Below, one piece after another: positions 27,097 through 33,885 of a stretch of DNA of 64,000 nt (the stretch's first letter is position 1; each line of letters opens with the position of its first letter). The DNA is from Phycisphaerae bacterium (GTDB lineage Bacteria > Planctomycetota > Phycisphaerae > UBA1845 > UTPLA1), in assembly GCA_019636475.1 (NCBI GenBank), contig JAHBXN010000002.1, positions 558,001-622,000 of the forward strand. Direction: 5' to 3'. The translations under genes were made by a program, and so were the position numbers. The notes beneath the pieces were generated by a model. It ran no database searches and was not told where the DNA came from. It saw only the letters and a list, made by a program, of their open reading frames with translations.

Positions 27097-27885
27097 ATGT
27101 CGGATTCGCCGACACCCAGACTGACAAAGCCGCCTACGGACCTGATCTCGCGCCTGGTCGCCGCGGAACCTCGCGTGCCCTGGATGGGCCCTTACATGGC
27201 TTATCTGGCGCTGATGTTCGTGGTTGACTTTGCGCCGAAGGAGGATATTTACCGGCACGCCGCCATCGTGATGCACATCGCCGGCGCCGGATGGGCTACC
27301 TGGCTGTTTCGACATTACTGGATGGGGCCGGGCAAGCCACGACTGGTTCTCTCGGGAGCGGTCGGACTGTTCGCAGCCTGGATGTGGGTCGCCGGGCAGC
27401 ACTGGCTCGAGTCGATCCACCTGGGCGGAGTCAATCTGGGGGGCACGCTCGCATTCGGCACGTCGTTTCCGTTCGTGACAATTGTGCCGTTTGATGCAGC
27501 CGCCGTGACCGATGTGGCGGCCGACTTTTCGAGCACGGCGTCATTCTGGACCCACGTTTTCCTGAAAATCACTCGCGCGGTGACGGTCGTTCCGGTGGTT
27601 GAGGAGATTTTCTGGCGCGGTTTTATATTGCGGGCGTTTGTGAACTGGGATCGCTTCGAGTCGGTGCGTGTGGGTCAATTCACGTGGGCGGCGTTCCTGG
27701 GGTCATCGTTGCTGTCTGTTGTGCAGCATCCGGCAAACTGGGGCGTCAGCATCCTGTGCTGGATGCTGTTTAACGGGCTTTTCTACTACACGCGCAGTCT
27801 GAGCTGCCTGATGATCACGCACGGCGTGACAAATCTCGCACTTTATGTCTATGTGGTTCGAGCCGGCGACTGGCAATTCTGGTGA
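27097..27885 (+). CDS. CPBP (CAAX/Abi-type) intramembrane metalloprotease
   Basis: A 262-residue membrane protein; ATG 27097 has GGAG six bases upstream. About seven helices. The CPBP motifs are present: EEIFWRGFILR (the EExxxR metal site) and, in later helices, SVVQHPANW and MITHGVTNLALY, providing the two histidines and the asparagine. The layout resembles the CAAX-protease-related proteins found with exosortase systems (TIGR03008-type), but no exosortase or PEP-CTERM protein is visible in the window. Predicted to cleave membrane-associated peptides in the inner membrane. Confidence 0.85.
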   Translation: MSDSPTPRLTKPPTDLISRLVAAEPRVPWMGPYMAYLALMFVVDFAPKEDIYRHAAIVMHIAGAGWATWLFRHYWMGPGKPRLVLSGAVGLFAAWMWVAGQHWLESIHLGGVNLGGTLAFGTSFPFVTIVPFDAAAVTDVAADFSSTASFWTHVFLKITRAVTVVPVVEEIFWRGFILRAFVNWDRFESVRVGQFTWAAFLGSSLLSVVQHPANWGVSILCWMLFNGLFYYTRSLSCLMITHGVTNLALYVYVVRAGDWQFW

Positions 27886-28187
27886 GCGGCTTTCGGCAAG
27901 CCGGCCCCTATCGGACCGAATGAGGCCGGCCACGTGGGTCAAAACTCTGGACACAGTCGGCATGGTTCCGATACACTTAAAGACAGGTGGAGGTAGGAAT
28001 TCCGTGCGGGGTGCCGAATTCCGTCGTTCTTGAGGCGTATTTTCCGGCCCTGGCGGCAACTGAGCCAATGGGTCAGAAAACTCGTGGGGAAACGGCGAGC
28101 CCCGTCATGTGACTTTCTTGAGCGTTTCAAAGTCTCAATCGCCATTCCGGCTGAGTTCCCCTCCTGCCCCATCAAATTGGGTTTGAA
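27886..28187. other. Intergenic region with one hairpin
   Basis: About 300 bases without a credible gene. A perfect 7-bp palindrome (GCCGGCC at 27900-27906, GGCCGGC at 27924-27930) just after the CPBP stop may mark the transcript end. Two nearby copies of GAATTCCGT, at about 27998 and 28015, form a short direct repeat of unknown meaning. Confidence 0.4.
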
Positions 28188-28619
28188 GTGAAGGCAGTGA
28201 AAGTTGGAATCATCGGCGCCTCGCTCTGCGCGGCGGTCGCGATCACCTTTTTCTTCGGCGGATCCGAGGTTATTCCGGATGATCCATCGACGGAGACGCT
28301 GTGGCAGTGCGTGAAGTGTGAACACTCGTTCAAACTGACGCTGCCGCAGTTGACGAAGGAACTCTCCAAGGTCGGCGATCAGCCGCCGATCTTCTGTCCG
28401 AAGTGCAATCAGCGCGAAGCATGGCAGCCGATGGCGTGCTTCCGCTGTTCGACGTTGTTTTTCGGGCCCGAGGTTCCGGGCGTGCCGGGGATCTGCCCGA
28501 AGTGCCCGATTGACGATCAGCCAGCGCCGATCATCGAAGAGGCGCCTCGCCGGCCGGCATCCGATGGGCCGCCAAACCCGGATGCAGCGCCCGAGCGTCC
28601 ACGGCCCAAGCAAGTTTGA
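28188..28619 (+). CDS. Membrane-anchored or exported zinc-ribbon protein
   Basis: A 143-residue protein starting at GTG 28188. The N-terminus is a hydrophobic anchor or signal ([20 protein letters not shown]). The body carries four CxxC pairs (CVKC, CPKC, CFRC, CPKC) spaced like two zinc ribbons, then a Pro/Glu-rich C-terminal tail. No enzymatic motif. It lies 49 bases upstream of the prepilin gene, an arrangement that suggests joint expression. Function unknown. Confidence 0.75.
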   Translation: MKAVKVGIIGASLCAAVAITFFFGGSEVIPDDPSTETLWQCVKCEHSFKLTLPQLTKELSKVGDQPPIFCPKCNQREAWQPMACFRCSTLFFGPEVPGVPGICPKCPIDDQPAPIIEEAPRRPASDGPPNPDAAPERPRPKQV

Positions 28620-28668
28620 ACCCGGTCGAAGCGGATTCCAAGCTTCGACGAATCGAGGAGGCATAGTC

Positions 28669-29562
28669 ATGGCACGAAACGGCAGTCACCGCGACTTTGT
28701 CAGGACGGCGCGATCGGGGTATCCTCGAGCGTTCACGCTGATCGAGTTGCTCGTCGTCATTGCGATCATCGCGCTACTCATATCAATTCTGCTGCCGGCC
28801 CTCAGTCGCGCGCGCTGCGAAGGCGCCAAGGCAAAATGCCTGGCCAATCTGAAGGGCATTGCATCCTCGACCGCCATGTACACGGACGCGCAGGAAGATC
28901 GGAAGCTCATTCAATGGTACACGGCCGGTGCAGCGCTTGACGTTCCGCCTTACAGTGCGTTCAACCCGACCGTGCTGACTCCGTGGGTGTTCGGTGGATT
29001 CAAGGCGCCGCGGCCGGCACCGGGCGACCAGACGGTCGATAGCAGCTTGTACCCCACGCACATCCGCCCATTGAACAAGTTTGTCGACCCGTTGGCCATC
29101 GACAGCCAACAGATTGATCTATACAAGTGCCCGACTGACAAATCCTATCGCACTTCCATCATCGGGCAGCCGCCAAGCGGAACATGGGAGGAAGAACGAT
29201 CAAGCTGGGAGGCCAACGGAAGCAGCTACACGCTGAACACCCGGTTCATGCAGGGCTACGCCGGCGGCACGGGCAATTTCGATTTGAACAACCCTGCGAC
29301 GATCGTTCAATACACGGATCGAATCGCCAAGCGACTCGTCGGTGGAAACGCCTCGCGTTTCATCATGTGGGTGGAGCAGGGTTTCTACAGCGCGACGTAC
29401 CGTGCAACACCGGTCCTTCCTAACGGCGCAAACCCGCCGCGCAACGGCTGGCATTGCAAGTTTTCGACATGGTCGCTCGGCTTCGCCGACGGCCATGCCG
29501 TTCACGGATTCTATGACACGCGCCTGTCATTCGGCGCGCTCGGAACAATCTGGGAACCCTGA
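28669..29562 (+). CDS. Type IV pilin-like / type II secretion pseudopilin protein
   Basis: A 297-residue protein; ATG 28669 follows GAGGAGG at eight bases. A prepilin leader ends with [20 protein letters not shown], where a prepilin peptidase would cut after the residue preceding the phenylalanine and methylate it. The hydrophobic stretch is followed by [18 protein letters not shown], and the C-terminus has [13 protein letters not shown], similar to the DG-containing endings of planctomycete DUF1559/prepilin proteins. Such proteins occur in many paralogous copies in planctomycete genomes; the assembly machine is not encoded here. Confidence 0.9.
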   Translation: MARNGSHRDFVRTARSGYPRAFTLIELLVVIAIIALLISILLPALSRARCEGAKAKCLANLKGIASSTAMYTDAQEDRKLIQWYTAGAALDVPPYSAFNPTVLTPWVFGGFKAPRPAPGDQTVDSSLYPTHIRPLNKFVDPLAIDSQQIDLYKCPTDKSYRTSIIGQPPSGTWEEERSSWEANGSSYTLNTRFMQGYAGGTGNFDLNNPATIVQYTDRIAKRLVGGNASRFIMWVEQGFYSATYRATPVLPNGANPPRNGWHCKFSTWSLGFADGHAVHGFYDTRLSFGALGTIWEP

Positions 29563-29588
29563 TCGATAAGTTCGCGGAGGGCGAATGG

Positions 29589-30392
29589 TCAGTCGAACCT
29601 CTTCAGTTCCACCTCGATCAACGGCCCCTCGGGCACCAGGCGGGTGAGGGCCTTGTGATAGTAGGTACGAAAAGTTCCGCCATTGACGTGAACCGCGAGG
29701 AATAAGAGGACATCCTCGAGTCCGTCGTGGTTGAAGTCCGCCCATGCGACGATGCGAAAGTTCGTAATAAACGCATCGCCGGTGATGTCGATGCTCGCGG
29801 AGTCGAATGGGGTGATGACATCCGCCGGGTACGCCGTGGCCCAGGAGCTGCCCGCCAAATCGCGGTTCTCACGCCATTCAGCGTCGTTGTTTTGCCATGT
29901 CGGGGCAAGTTCGGCCGGAAGTTCTTCAATTGACTGCGTGCTCAGCCTGAACGATTCGATGTAGCTCCGGTTCGCCGGAGCGGCGTGCCGGATGTAGCGC
30001 AGCGTATCGCATCGGAGCACGAAGAACGACGCGATCGACATGTCATAAGTCGTCGGAGGATCGTAGCCGCTGTCGATCAGTCGGAAATAGTCCTTGCAGG
30101 TCAACGGCCGCGAAATCGCGCCGGAGTCATTCCGGAAGGCCGGTCCCTCGGTGCCGCCGCCGTGAGCGACCGGCATCGCGAACAGTTCGTCAATATCCTC
30201 GATCGAGGCGAGTGTCATTTCGCCGTCATCGGTGACCCAGCGAACCGGGCGCACCGTGGCAGCCATAGATACCGCGGAGTCGTTCGGTGCCGCTTGAAGA
30301 GCCGATGGCGCCGCAGGACCTGAGCAGCCGACCAGCGTCCATGCCGGGAGGATTACTCCGACGAAGTGCACGAGTTTCGTGACGGATTTCAT
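29589..30392 (-). CDS. Putative lipoprotein with EF-hand-like motif
   Basis: A 267-residue protein from ATG 30392, six bases after GGAG. It has a lipoprotein signal (FVGVILPAWTLVGC) with the lipid-modified cysteine at about residue 23. The rest is a mixed domain with no family I recognise; ADFNHDGLEDVLLF near the C-terminus is an FG-GAP/calcium-loop-type DxNxDGxxD motif. Probably attached to a membrane facing the periplasm. The frame extends further upstream, but that part lacks a ribosome site. Confidence 0.7.
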   Translation of the reverse strand: MKSVTKLVHFVGVILPAWTLVGCSGPAAPSALQAAPNDSAVSMAATVRPVRWVTDDGEMTLASIEDIDELFAMPVAHGGGTEGPAFRNDSGAISRPLTCKDYFRLIDSGYDPPTTYDMSIASFFVLRCDTLRYIRHAAPANRSYIESFRLSTQSIEELPAELAPTWQNNDAEWRENRDLAGSSWATAYPADVITPFDSASIDITGDAFITNFRIVAWADFNHDGLEDVLLFLAVHVNGGTFRTYYHKALTRLVPEGPLIEVELKRFD

Positions 30393-30454
30393 GCCAGGCT
30401 CCGGGCCGGCACCGCGTATCGGCCCATGCTGTTTCGTCGAGCCGGGGTGCGACC

Positions 30455-30946
30455 TCACTCTGCAAGATCGGTGACGCCAGCGCGGCGGGCCAGTTGCTTC
30501 AATCGCTGGTAGTGTTCCGCGCCTTCTTCCGCCAATTCATGGAAGAGCGAGCGTATGCCGGGATCCGGCATGTACTTGCCGTGGTTGGCATAGAAACGGG
30601 CCGTTTTGCGCTCCGTCTGAAGAACCATCTGCATGGCCTCGCGGAAGTCCGCTCCATCGCGAACATCGAGCAGCCGCGGGCCGGTGACGACGAGTTCCTT
30701 GTCTTCGGACGTCAGCACGAAGTCCTGCCCGGGGTACATGTCGGCCACCAGCTTTTGCAGCCGTTGCTTGTGGTCCTGCTCTTCATCGGCCATGTCGGCG
30801 AACTCTCGACGAAATTCCTCCGCCGGCGCTTTCTCGGCGAGCACAAGATATCGATAGGCTGCCACGGTCTCGCCGTAGGCTCCAATCGCGAGAAGCTTAT
30901 CCGGGCCTCGACCGCTGGGTTCGGTGGGAATGTTCTCAGATGCCAT
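30455..30946 (-). CDS. Ferritin-like / rubrerythrin-like protein
   Basis: A 163-residue four-helix protein. ATG 30946 gives the family-like start (MASENIP); the longer frame upstream is not credible. Helix signatures of diiron rubrerythrins are visible: E26 in AYGETVAAYRY, ExxH at residues 56-59 (DEEQDHKQRL), E112 in LQTERKTARFY and H145 in ELAEEGAEHYQRL. In the last motif the usual ExxH has glycine at the metal-binding glutamate position, so one iron ligand may be supplied differently. Possible role in peroxide or iron handling. The lipoprotein gene follows on the same strand 62 bases on. Confidence 0.78.
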   Translation of the reverse strand: MASENIPTEPSGRGPDKLLAIGAYGETVAAYRYLVLAEKAPAEEFRREFADMADEEQDHKQRLQKLVADMYPGQDFVLTSEDKELVVTGPRLLDVRDGADFREAMQMVLQTERKTARFYANHGKYMPDPGIRSLFHELAEEGAEHYQRLKQLARRAGVTDLAE

Positions 30947-31553
30947 GAGGAAAGATGCCTTCGCCGCAACACGTGTCGATGCGGACTTTACCGCACAGCC
31001 GGCTATTGTCGCGCCCGATCGGCGTGATTTCAAGCGCGGCGGTCCTACGCAGCGTTTTGCCACTGCGTTGCCTAAAAAAAATTGAGAATTTCTGGCGGAC
31101 TCCACACCGCGATTTTGCATTTATCTGCGGCGGGTGGTTTGTCGCGCAGGCCTCACCACGCCCACCCGCAATGCAAGCAAACCGAGCCTGATCGACGCCG
31201 AGAACCGTGGGATTCTCGGGCGCTCACCGGCACCAAATGAATCGCGCGGGCAGGGCATCAGACTGGTCCCGCGCCCACGCTTGGCGTAACTCGTGCGAGC
31301 GGCCGACGGGAACGAAGTGTACCAGCACCTCGATCGTCGGCCGCATTTTTGAAAATCAGCGGCGCGGCCCTTCGAGCATCCTGCCTGAATGGGTTTGCCG
31401 GAACACCCCGGCATTGCGCCGAGGCCATCGATCCCGCGGGACGCCCCGCCTGCTCGAGAGGCCCTACCCGTCCCCACTCCATCCCTACCTCGTCCGGCGC
31501 CCGGGTTTCCAAGACTCGTGCGCCGGACACTGTATGGGATTCGAGGCGCCCCG

Positions 31554-31574
31554 AACGCCGGATCGGCGTTTTTT
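31554..31574 (+). terminator. Orphan intrinsic terminator
   Basis: A perfect 7-bp stem (AACGCCG, loop GAT, CGGCGTT) runs straight into six T residues on the plus strand. No plus-strand gene lies upstream within this region. It therefore either ends an unannotated RNA or acts as a leader attenuator for the thiolase gene 170 bases downstream. Confidence 0.8.
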
Positions 31575-31666
31575 GCGTTTGCGCACTTCAATTTCTGCGA
31601 TTGCACAATTATCGGAATAAGGCTTTGTTGAAAGTCGGCGGCTTGCGCTGGTCGCCTTGCGATTTC

Positions 31667-31696
31667 TTTCGTGCAAATGCACAATACGACTATAAC
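31667..31696 (+). promoter_or_regulatory. Possible thiolase promoter with palindromic operator
   Basis: TATAAC at 31691-31696 is a good -10; TTTCGT 18 bases upstream is a poor -35. The spacer contains the palindrome GTGCAAATGCAC (31671-31682), placed where a repressor could block RNA polymerase. The octamer TGCACAAT recurs at 31602-31609. Confidence 0.4.
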
Positions 31697-31742
31697 CCGC
31701 TTGGGACCAGCCCGAGCACAGAATCCAGAGGTGGAGACTCCT

Positions 31743-32924
31743 ATGCAACGAAGCGTGATCGTGGCCGCCAAGCGCAGCCCCATGGCCAAGTTCCTCGGCA
31801 CCCTGTCTTCCCTGACCGCGCCAGAAATCGCGGCCCAGGTTGCCCGACGTGTCATTGAGTCGATCGGGTGTCCTCCGGACGCGGTCGATTGGGCGCTGAT
31901 CGGCCAGGTACTTCAGGCAGGTGTCGGCCAGAACCCCGCCCGACAGGTTGCCCTGAAGGCCGGCCTTCCTCCCACGATCACGGCGGTGACGGTGAATCAA
32001 GTCTGCGGTTCCGGCATGCGGGCGGCGATGAATGCGGACAACAACATCCGCCTGGGCGAAGCCCGAATCATCCTCACCGGCGGCATGGAGAGCATGTCGA
32101 ACGCCCCCTACTACGTCCGCGGAACGCGAAGCGGGGCCGTGAAATTCGGTCACATCACCATGGAGGACGGGATGGTGTCCGACGGTCTGACCTGCCCTTT
32201 CGAAGGCTGGGGCATGGGCAACGCCGCTGAGTACACCGCGCGGAAGTACAACATCAGCCGTGAGGACCAGGACGCTTTTTCAGTTGCGAGCCACCAGCGC
32301 GCCGCCGCGGCCCGAGCGGCGGGTCACTTCAAGTCGACAATCGCTTCGATCGAGGTGAATTCCCGCAAGGACAAGATCATCTTTTCGGAAGATGAATCGA
32401 TCCGATCGGAAGTCACGCTCGCCGACCTGCAGAAATTGAAGTCGGCATTCGAGGCAGACGGCACGATCACCGCCGGAAATTCGTCTCAACTGACTGACGG
32501 CGCCGCCATGGCGCTCCTGACCAACGAGGAGGAAGCCAGGAAGCGAGGCTGGCCGATCCTCGCCCGGGTTGTGGGTCACACCACGTTCGGCGTCGAACCG
32601 AAAGAACTGTTCATCGCTCCGGTCGGCGCGATTCGGACGCTGCTGGGTAAAATCGGGTGGCAGATGAAGGATGTTGACCTGTTTGAGATCAACGAGGCCT
32701 TTGCCGCACAGATGCTCGCCTGCATGCGACAGCTTGAAATTCCGCATGATCGAGTGAACGTGATGGGCGGAGCGGTGGCGCTGGGTCATCCGATCGGCGC
32801 GAGCGGGACACGCATCATCGTGACACTGATCAATGCGATGGAAGTCCGGGGTGTTAAGCGCGGCATTGCCTCGCTCTGCCTCGGCGGCGGCAATGCAGTC
32901 GCGATGGCGATTGAGCGCCCGTAG
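31743..32924 (+). CDS. Acetyl-CoA C-acetyltransferase (thiolase)
   Basis: A 393-residue degradative/biosynthetic thiolase starting at ATG 31743 after GGTGGAG. It condenses or cleaves acetoacetyl-CoA and acetyl-CoA in the cytoplasm. The catalytic cysteine is C88 in NQVCGSGM; the other signatures are [24 protein letters not shown] with the active-site histidine, and CLGGGNAVA near the C-terminus with the second cysteine. No reductase or polyhydroxyalkanoate synthase gene lies beside it, so the pathway (fatty-acid oxidation, ketone metabolism or biosynthesis) is undecided. Transcribed alone with its own promoter. Confidence 0.95.
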   Translation: MQRSVIVAAKRSPMAKFLGTLSSLTAPEIAAQVARRVIESIGCPPDAVDWALIGQVLQAGVGQNPARQVALKAGLPPTITAVTVNQVCGSGMRAAMNADNNIRLGEARIILTGGMESMSNAPYYVRGTRSGAVKFGHITMEDGMVSDGLTCPFEGWGMGNAAEYTARKYNISREDQDAFSVASHQRAAAARAAGHFKSTIASIEVNSRKDKIIFSEDESIRSEVTLADLQKLKSAFEADGTITAGNSSQLTDGAAMALLTNEEEARKRGWPILARVVGHTTFGVEPKELFIAPVGAIRTLLGKIGWQMKDVDLFEINEAFAAQMLACMRQLEIPHDRVNVMGGAVALGHPIGASGTRIIVTLINAMEVRGVKRGIASLCLGGGNAVAMAIERP

Positions 32925-33370
32925 TCATTTGAATCGCCATTGCACGGTACGTCCTCAGCAAGAACAGCATGAACCCGGGGAACAAGTGGGCTCCACGGGT
33001 TCATGCGTAGGGAAGGTAGGGGTCTGTATCCTCGCCGCCCGAAATCAAACCGAGCGGAGTGAGTTTCAGAGCGGCGAGCCGGGCTCGCCGCGAGCGCGTC
33101 GTTCGGCTCTTAATGTCCGACGCGCGTCCTGTCGTCGATTCTGAATTCGTATACCGCACAACTCATTGAGGCGTTGCAATTTTCAGAGCCTACTTTTTCG
33201 TTTACGGTGTGTGTCAGTGGCGTGGCGCACTTCAGCGCGGCATGGTGGCGTGTTTCGATCGATTATTCGCAGTCACCGGGTGAGAGGCAAGCACAGAATT
33301 CCGATTTTCTCTGACCGGGCATGAACGCACACCTTTACGCCCGCCAGACATTGATTGCCATTGCGACGAT
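32925..33370. other. Intergenic region after the thiolase
   Basis: About 450 bases with no credible gene. It contains one perfect long-stem hairpin (32967-33006) and GC-rich patches at 33065-33090; nothing else is recognised. Confidence 0.5.
32967..33006. other. Perfect 11-bp inverted repeat
   Basis: GCATGAACCCG (32967-32977) and CGGGTTCATGC (32996-33006) pair perfectly around an 18-base loop, 43 bases after the thiolase stop. There is no T run, so it is more likely an mRNA 3' protective hairpin or a protein-binding palindrome than a classic intrinsic terminator. Confidence 0.7.
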
Positions 33371-33835
33371 ATGAAAGCCAGTTTTCTGATATTCGCCGTG
33401 GTCGATCTGCTCATGCTCGCACTGACGGCCGCCATGGGACTGATGATCGACGGTCGCTCAGGTTACGCGCGCCATGTGCTCCTCGGCGTTCTCGCGGGGC
33501 TGTTCACCTGCTTCGTGCATGTCGTGGTTTACATGTATTTCGTGGTGCAGTCGAAGATCATTGAACAGGCGATCGAGCATGACAGCCTGGACGCACGTTA
33601 TTACACACAGGTGGGCGGTCTCCGCACACGAACATTTCGATGCAGCATGGCCGGCATTTTCACCATTCTGCTGACCGCCGGTCTCGGGGCATCGATCGAC
33701 ACCGGCGTCTCGCCCAATTGGCATCTACTGGCGGCGATGGCCTCGATGTTCATCGAAGGCGGCCTGTTCTTCGTCCAATTCACGACACTGGATGACTACC
33801 GTGGCGTGTTTCGCGAAGCATTCGGCGAGGAATAA
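33371..33835 (+). CDS. Four-helix membrane protein, unknown function
   Basis: A 154-residue protein with four hydrophobic helices (LIFAVVDLLMLALTAAMGLM; VLAGLFTCFVHVVVYMYFVV; IFTILLTAGLGASI; HLLAAMASMFIEGGLFFVQF) and short polar loops such as DARYYTQVGGLRTRTF. No family recognised. The ending EGGLFFVQFTTLDDYRGVF recalls the membrane protein at 6946-7449. It precedes the TPR/gluzincin gene by 50 bases on the same strand, but that gene appears to have its own promoter. Confidence 0.65.
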   Translation: MKASFLIFAVVDLLMLALTAAMGLMIDGRSGYARHVLLGVLAGLFTCFVHVVVYMYFVVQSKIIEQAIEHDSLDARYYTQVGGLRTRTFRCSMAGIFTILLTAGLGASIDTGVSPNWHLLAAMASMFIEGGLFFVQFTTLDDYRGVFREAFGEE

Positions 33836-33873
33836 CACGGCTGCCGGCGGATTCTCGTTCAGCCGCAGCTTCG

Positions 33874-33879
33874 TATAAT
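33874..33879 (+). promoter_or_regulatory. -10 box placed for a leaderless transcript
   Basis: A perfect TATAAT ends six bases before the GTG start at 33886. Initiation at the usual distance from the -10 box would fall on the start codon itself, and no Shine-Dalgarno sequence is present. The -35 region is weak. Confidence 0.5.
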
Positions 33880-33885
33880 ATCGCC

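Larger units (their letters stand above)
30947..31742. other. Long gene-poor region before the thiolase
   Basis: Almost 800 bases without a gene I can support. Frames exist on both strands but look like noncoding shadows (Arg/Pro/Ser-rich, no homology-like motifs). The one clear signal is an intrinsic terminator at 31554-31574 reading on the plus strand, followed by an AT-richer stretch holding the thiolase promoter elements. Confidence 0.6.

Noticed and set aside
31224-31346. Small 40-residue minus-strand frame
   Set aside because: Too short, no ribosome site, no recognisable family.
31528-31552. GGGATTCGAGGCGCC considered as a tRNA T-arm
   Set aside because: No matching acceptor, D or anticodon arms could be built on either strand.
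31121-31855. 244-residue minus-strand frame over the gene-poor region
   Set aside because: Arg/Ala/Gly-rich with no motif, runs antisense into the thiolase start, and lacks a good ribosome site; GC-rich DNA yields such frames by chance.
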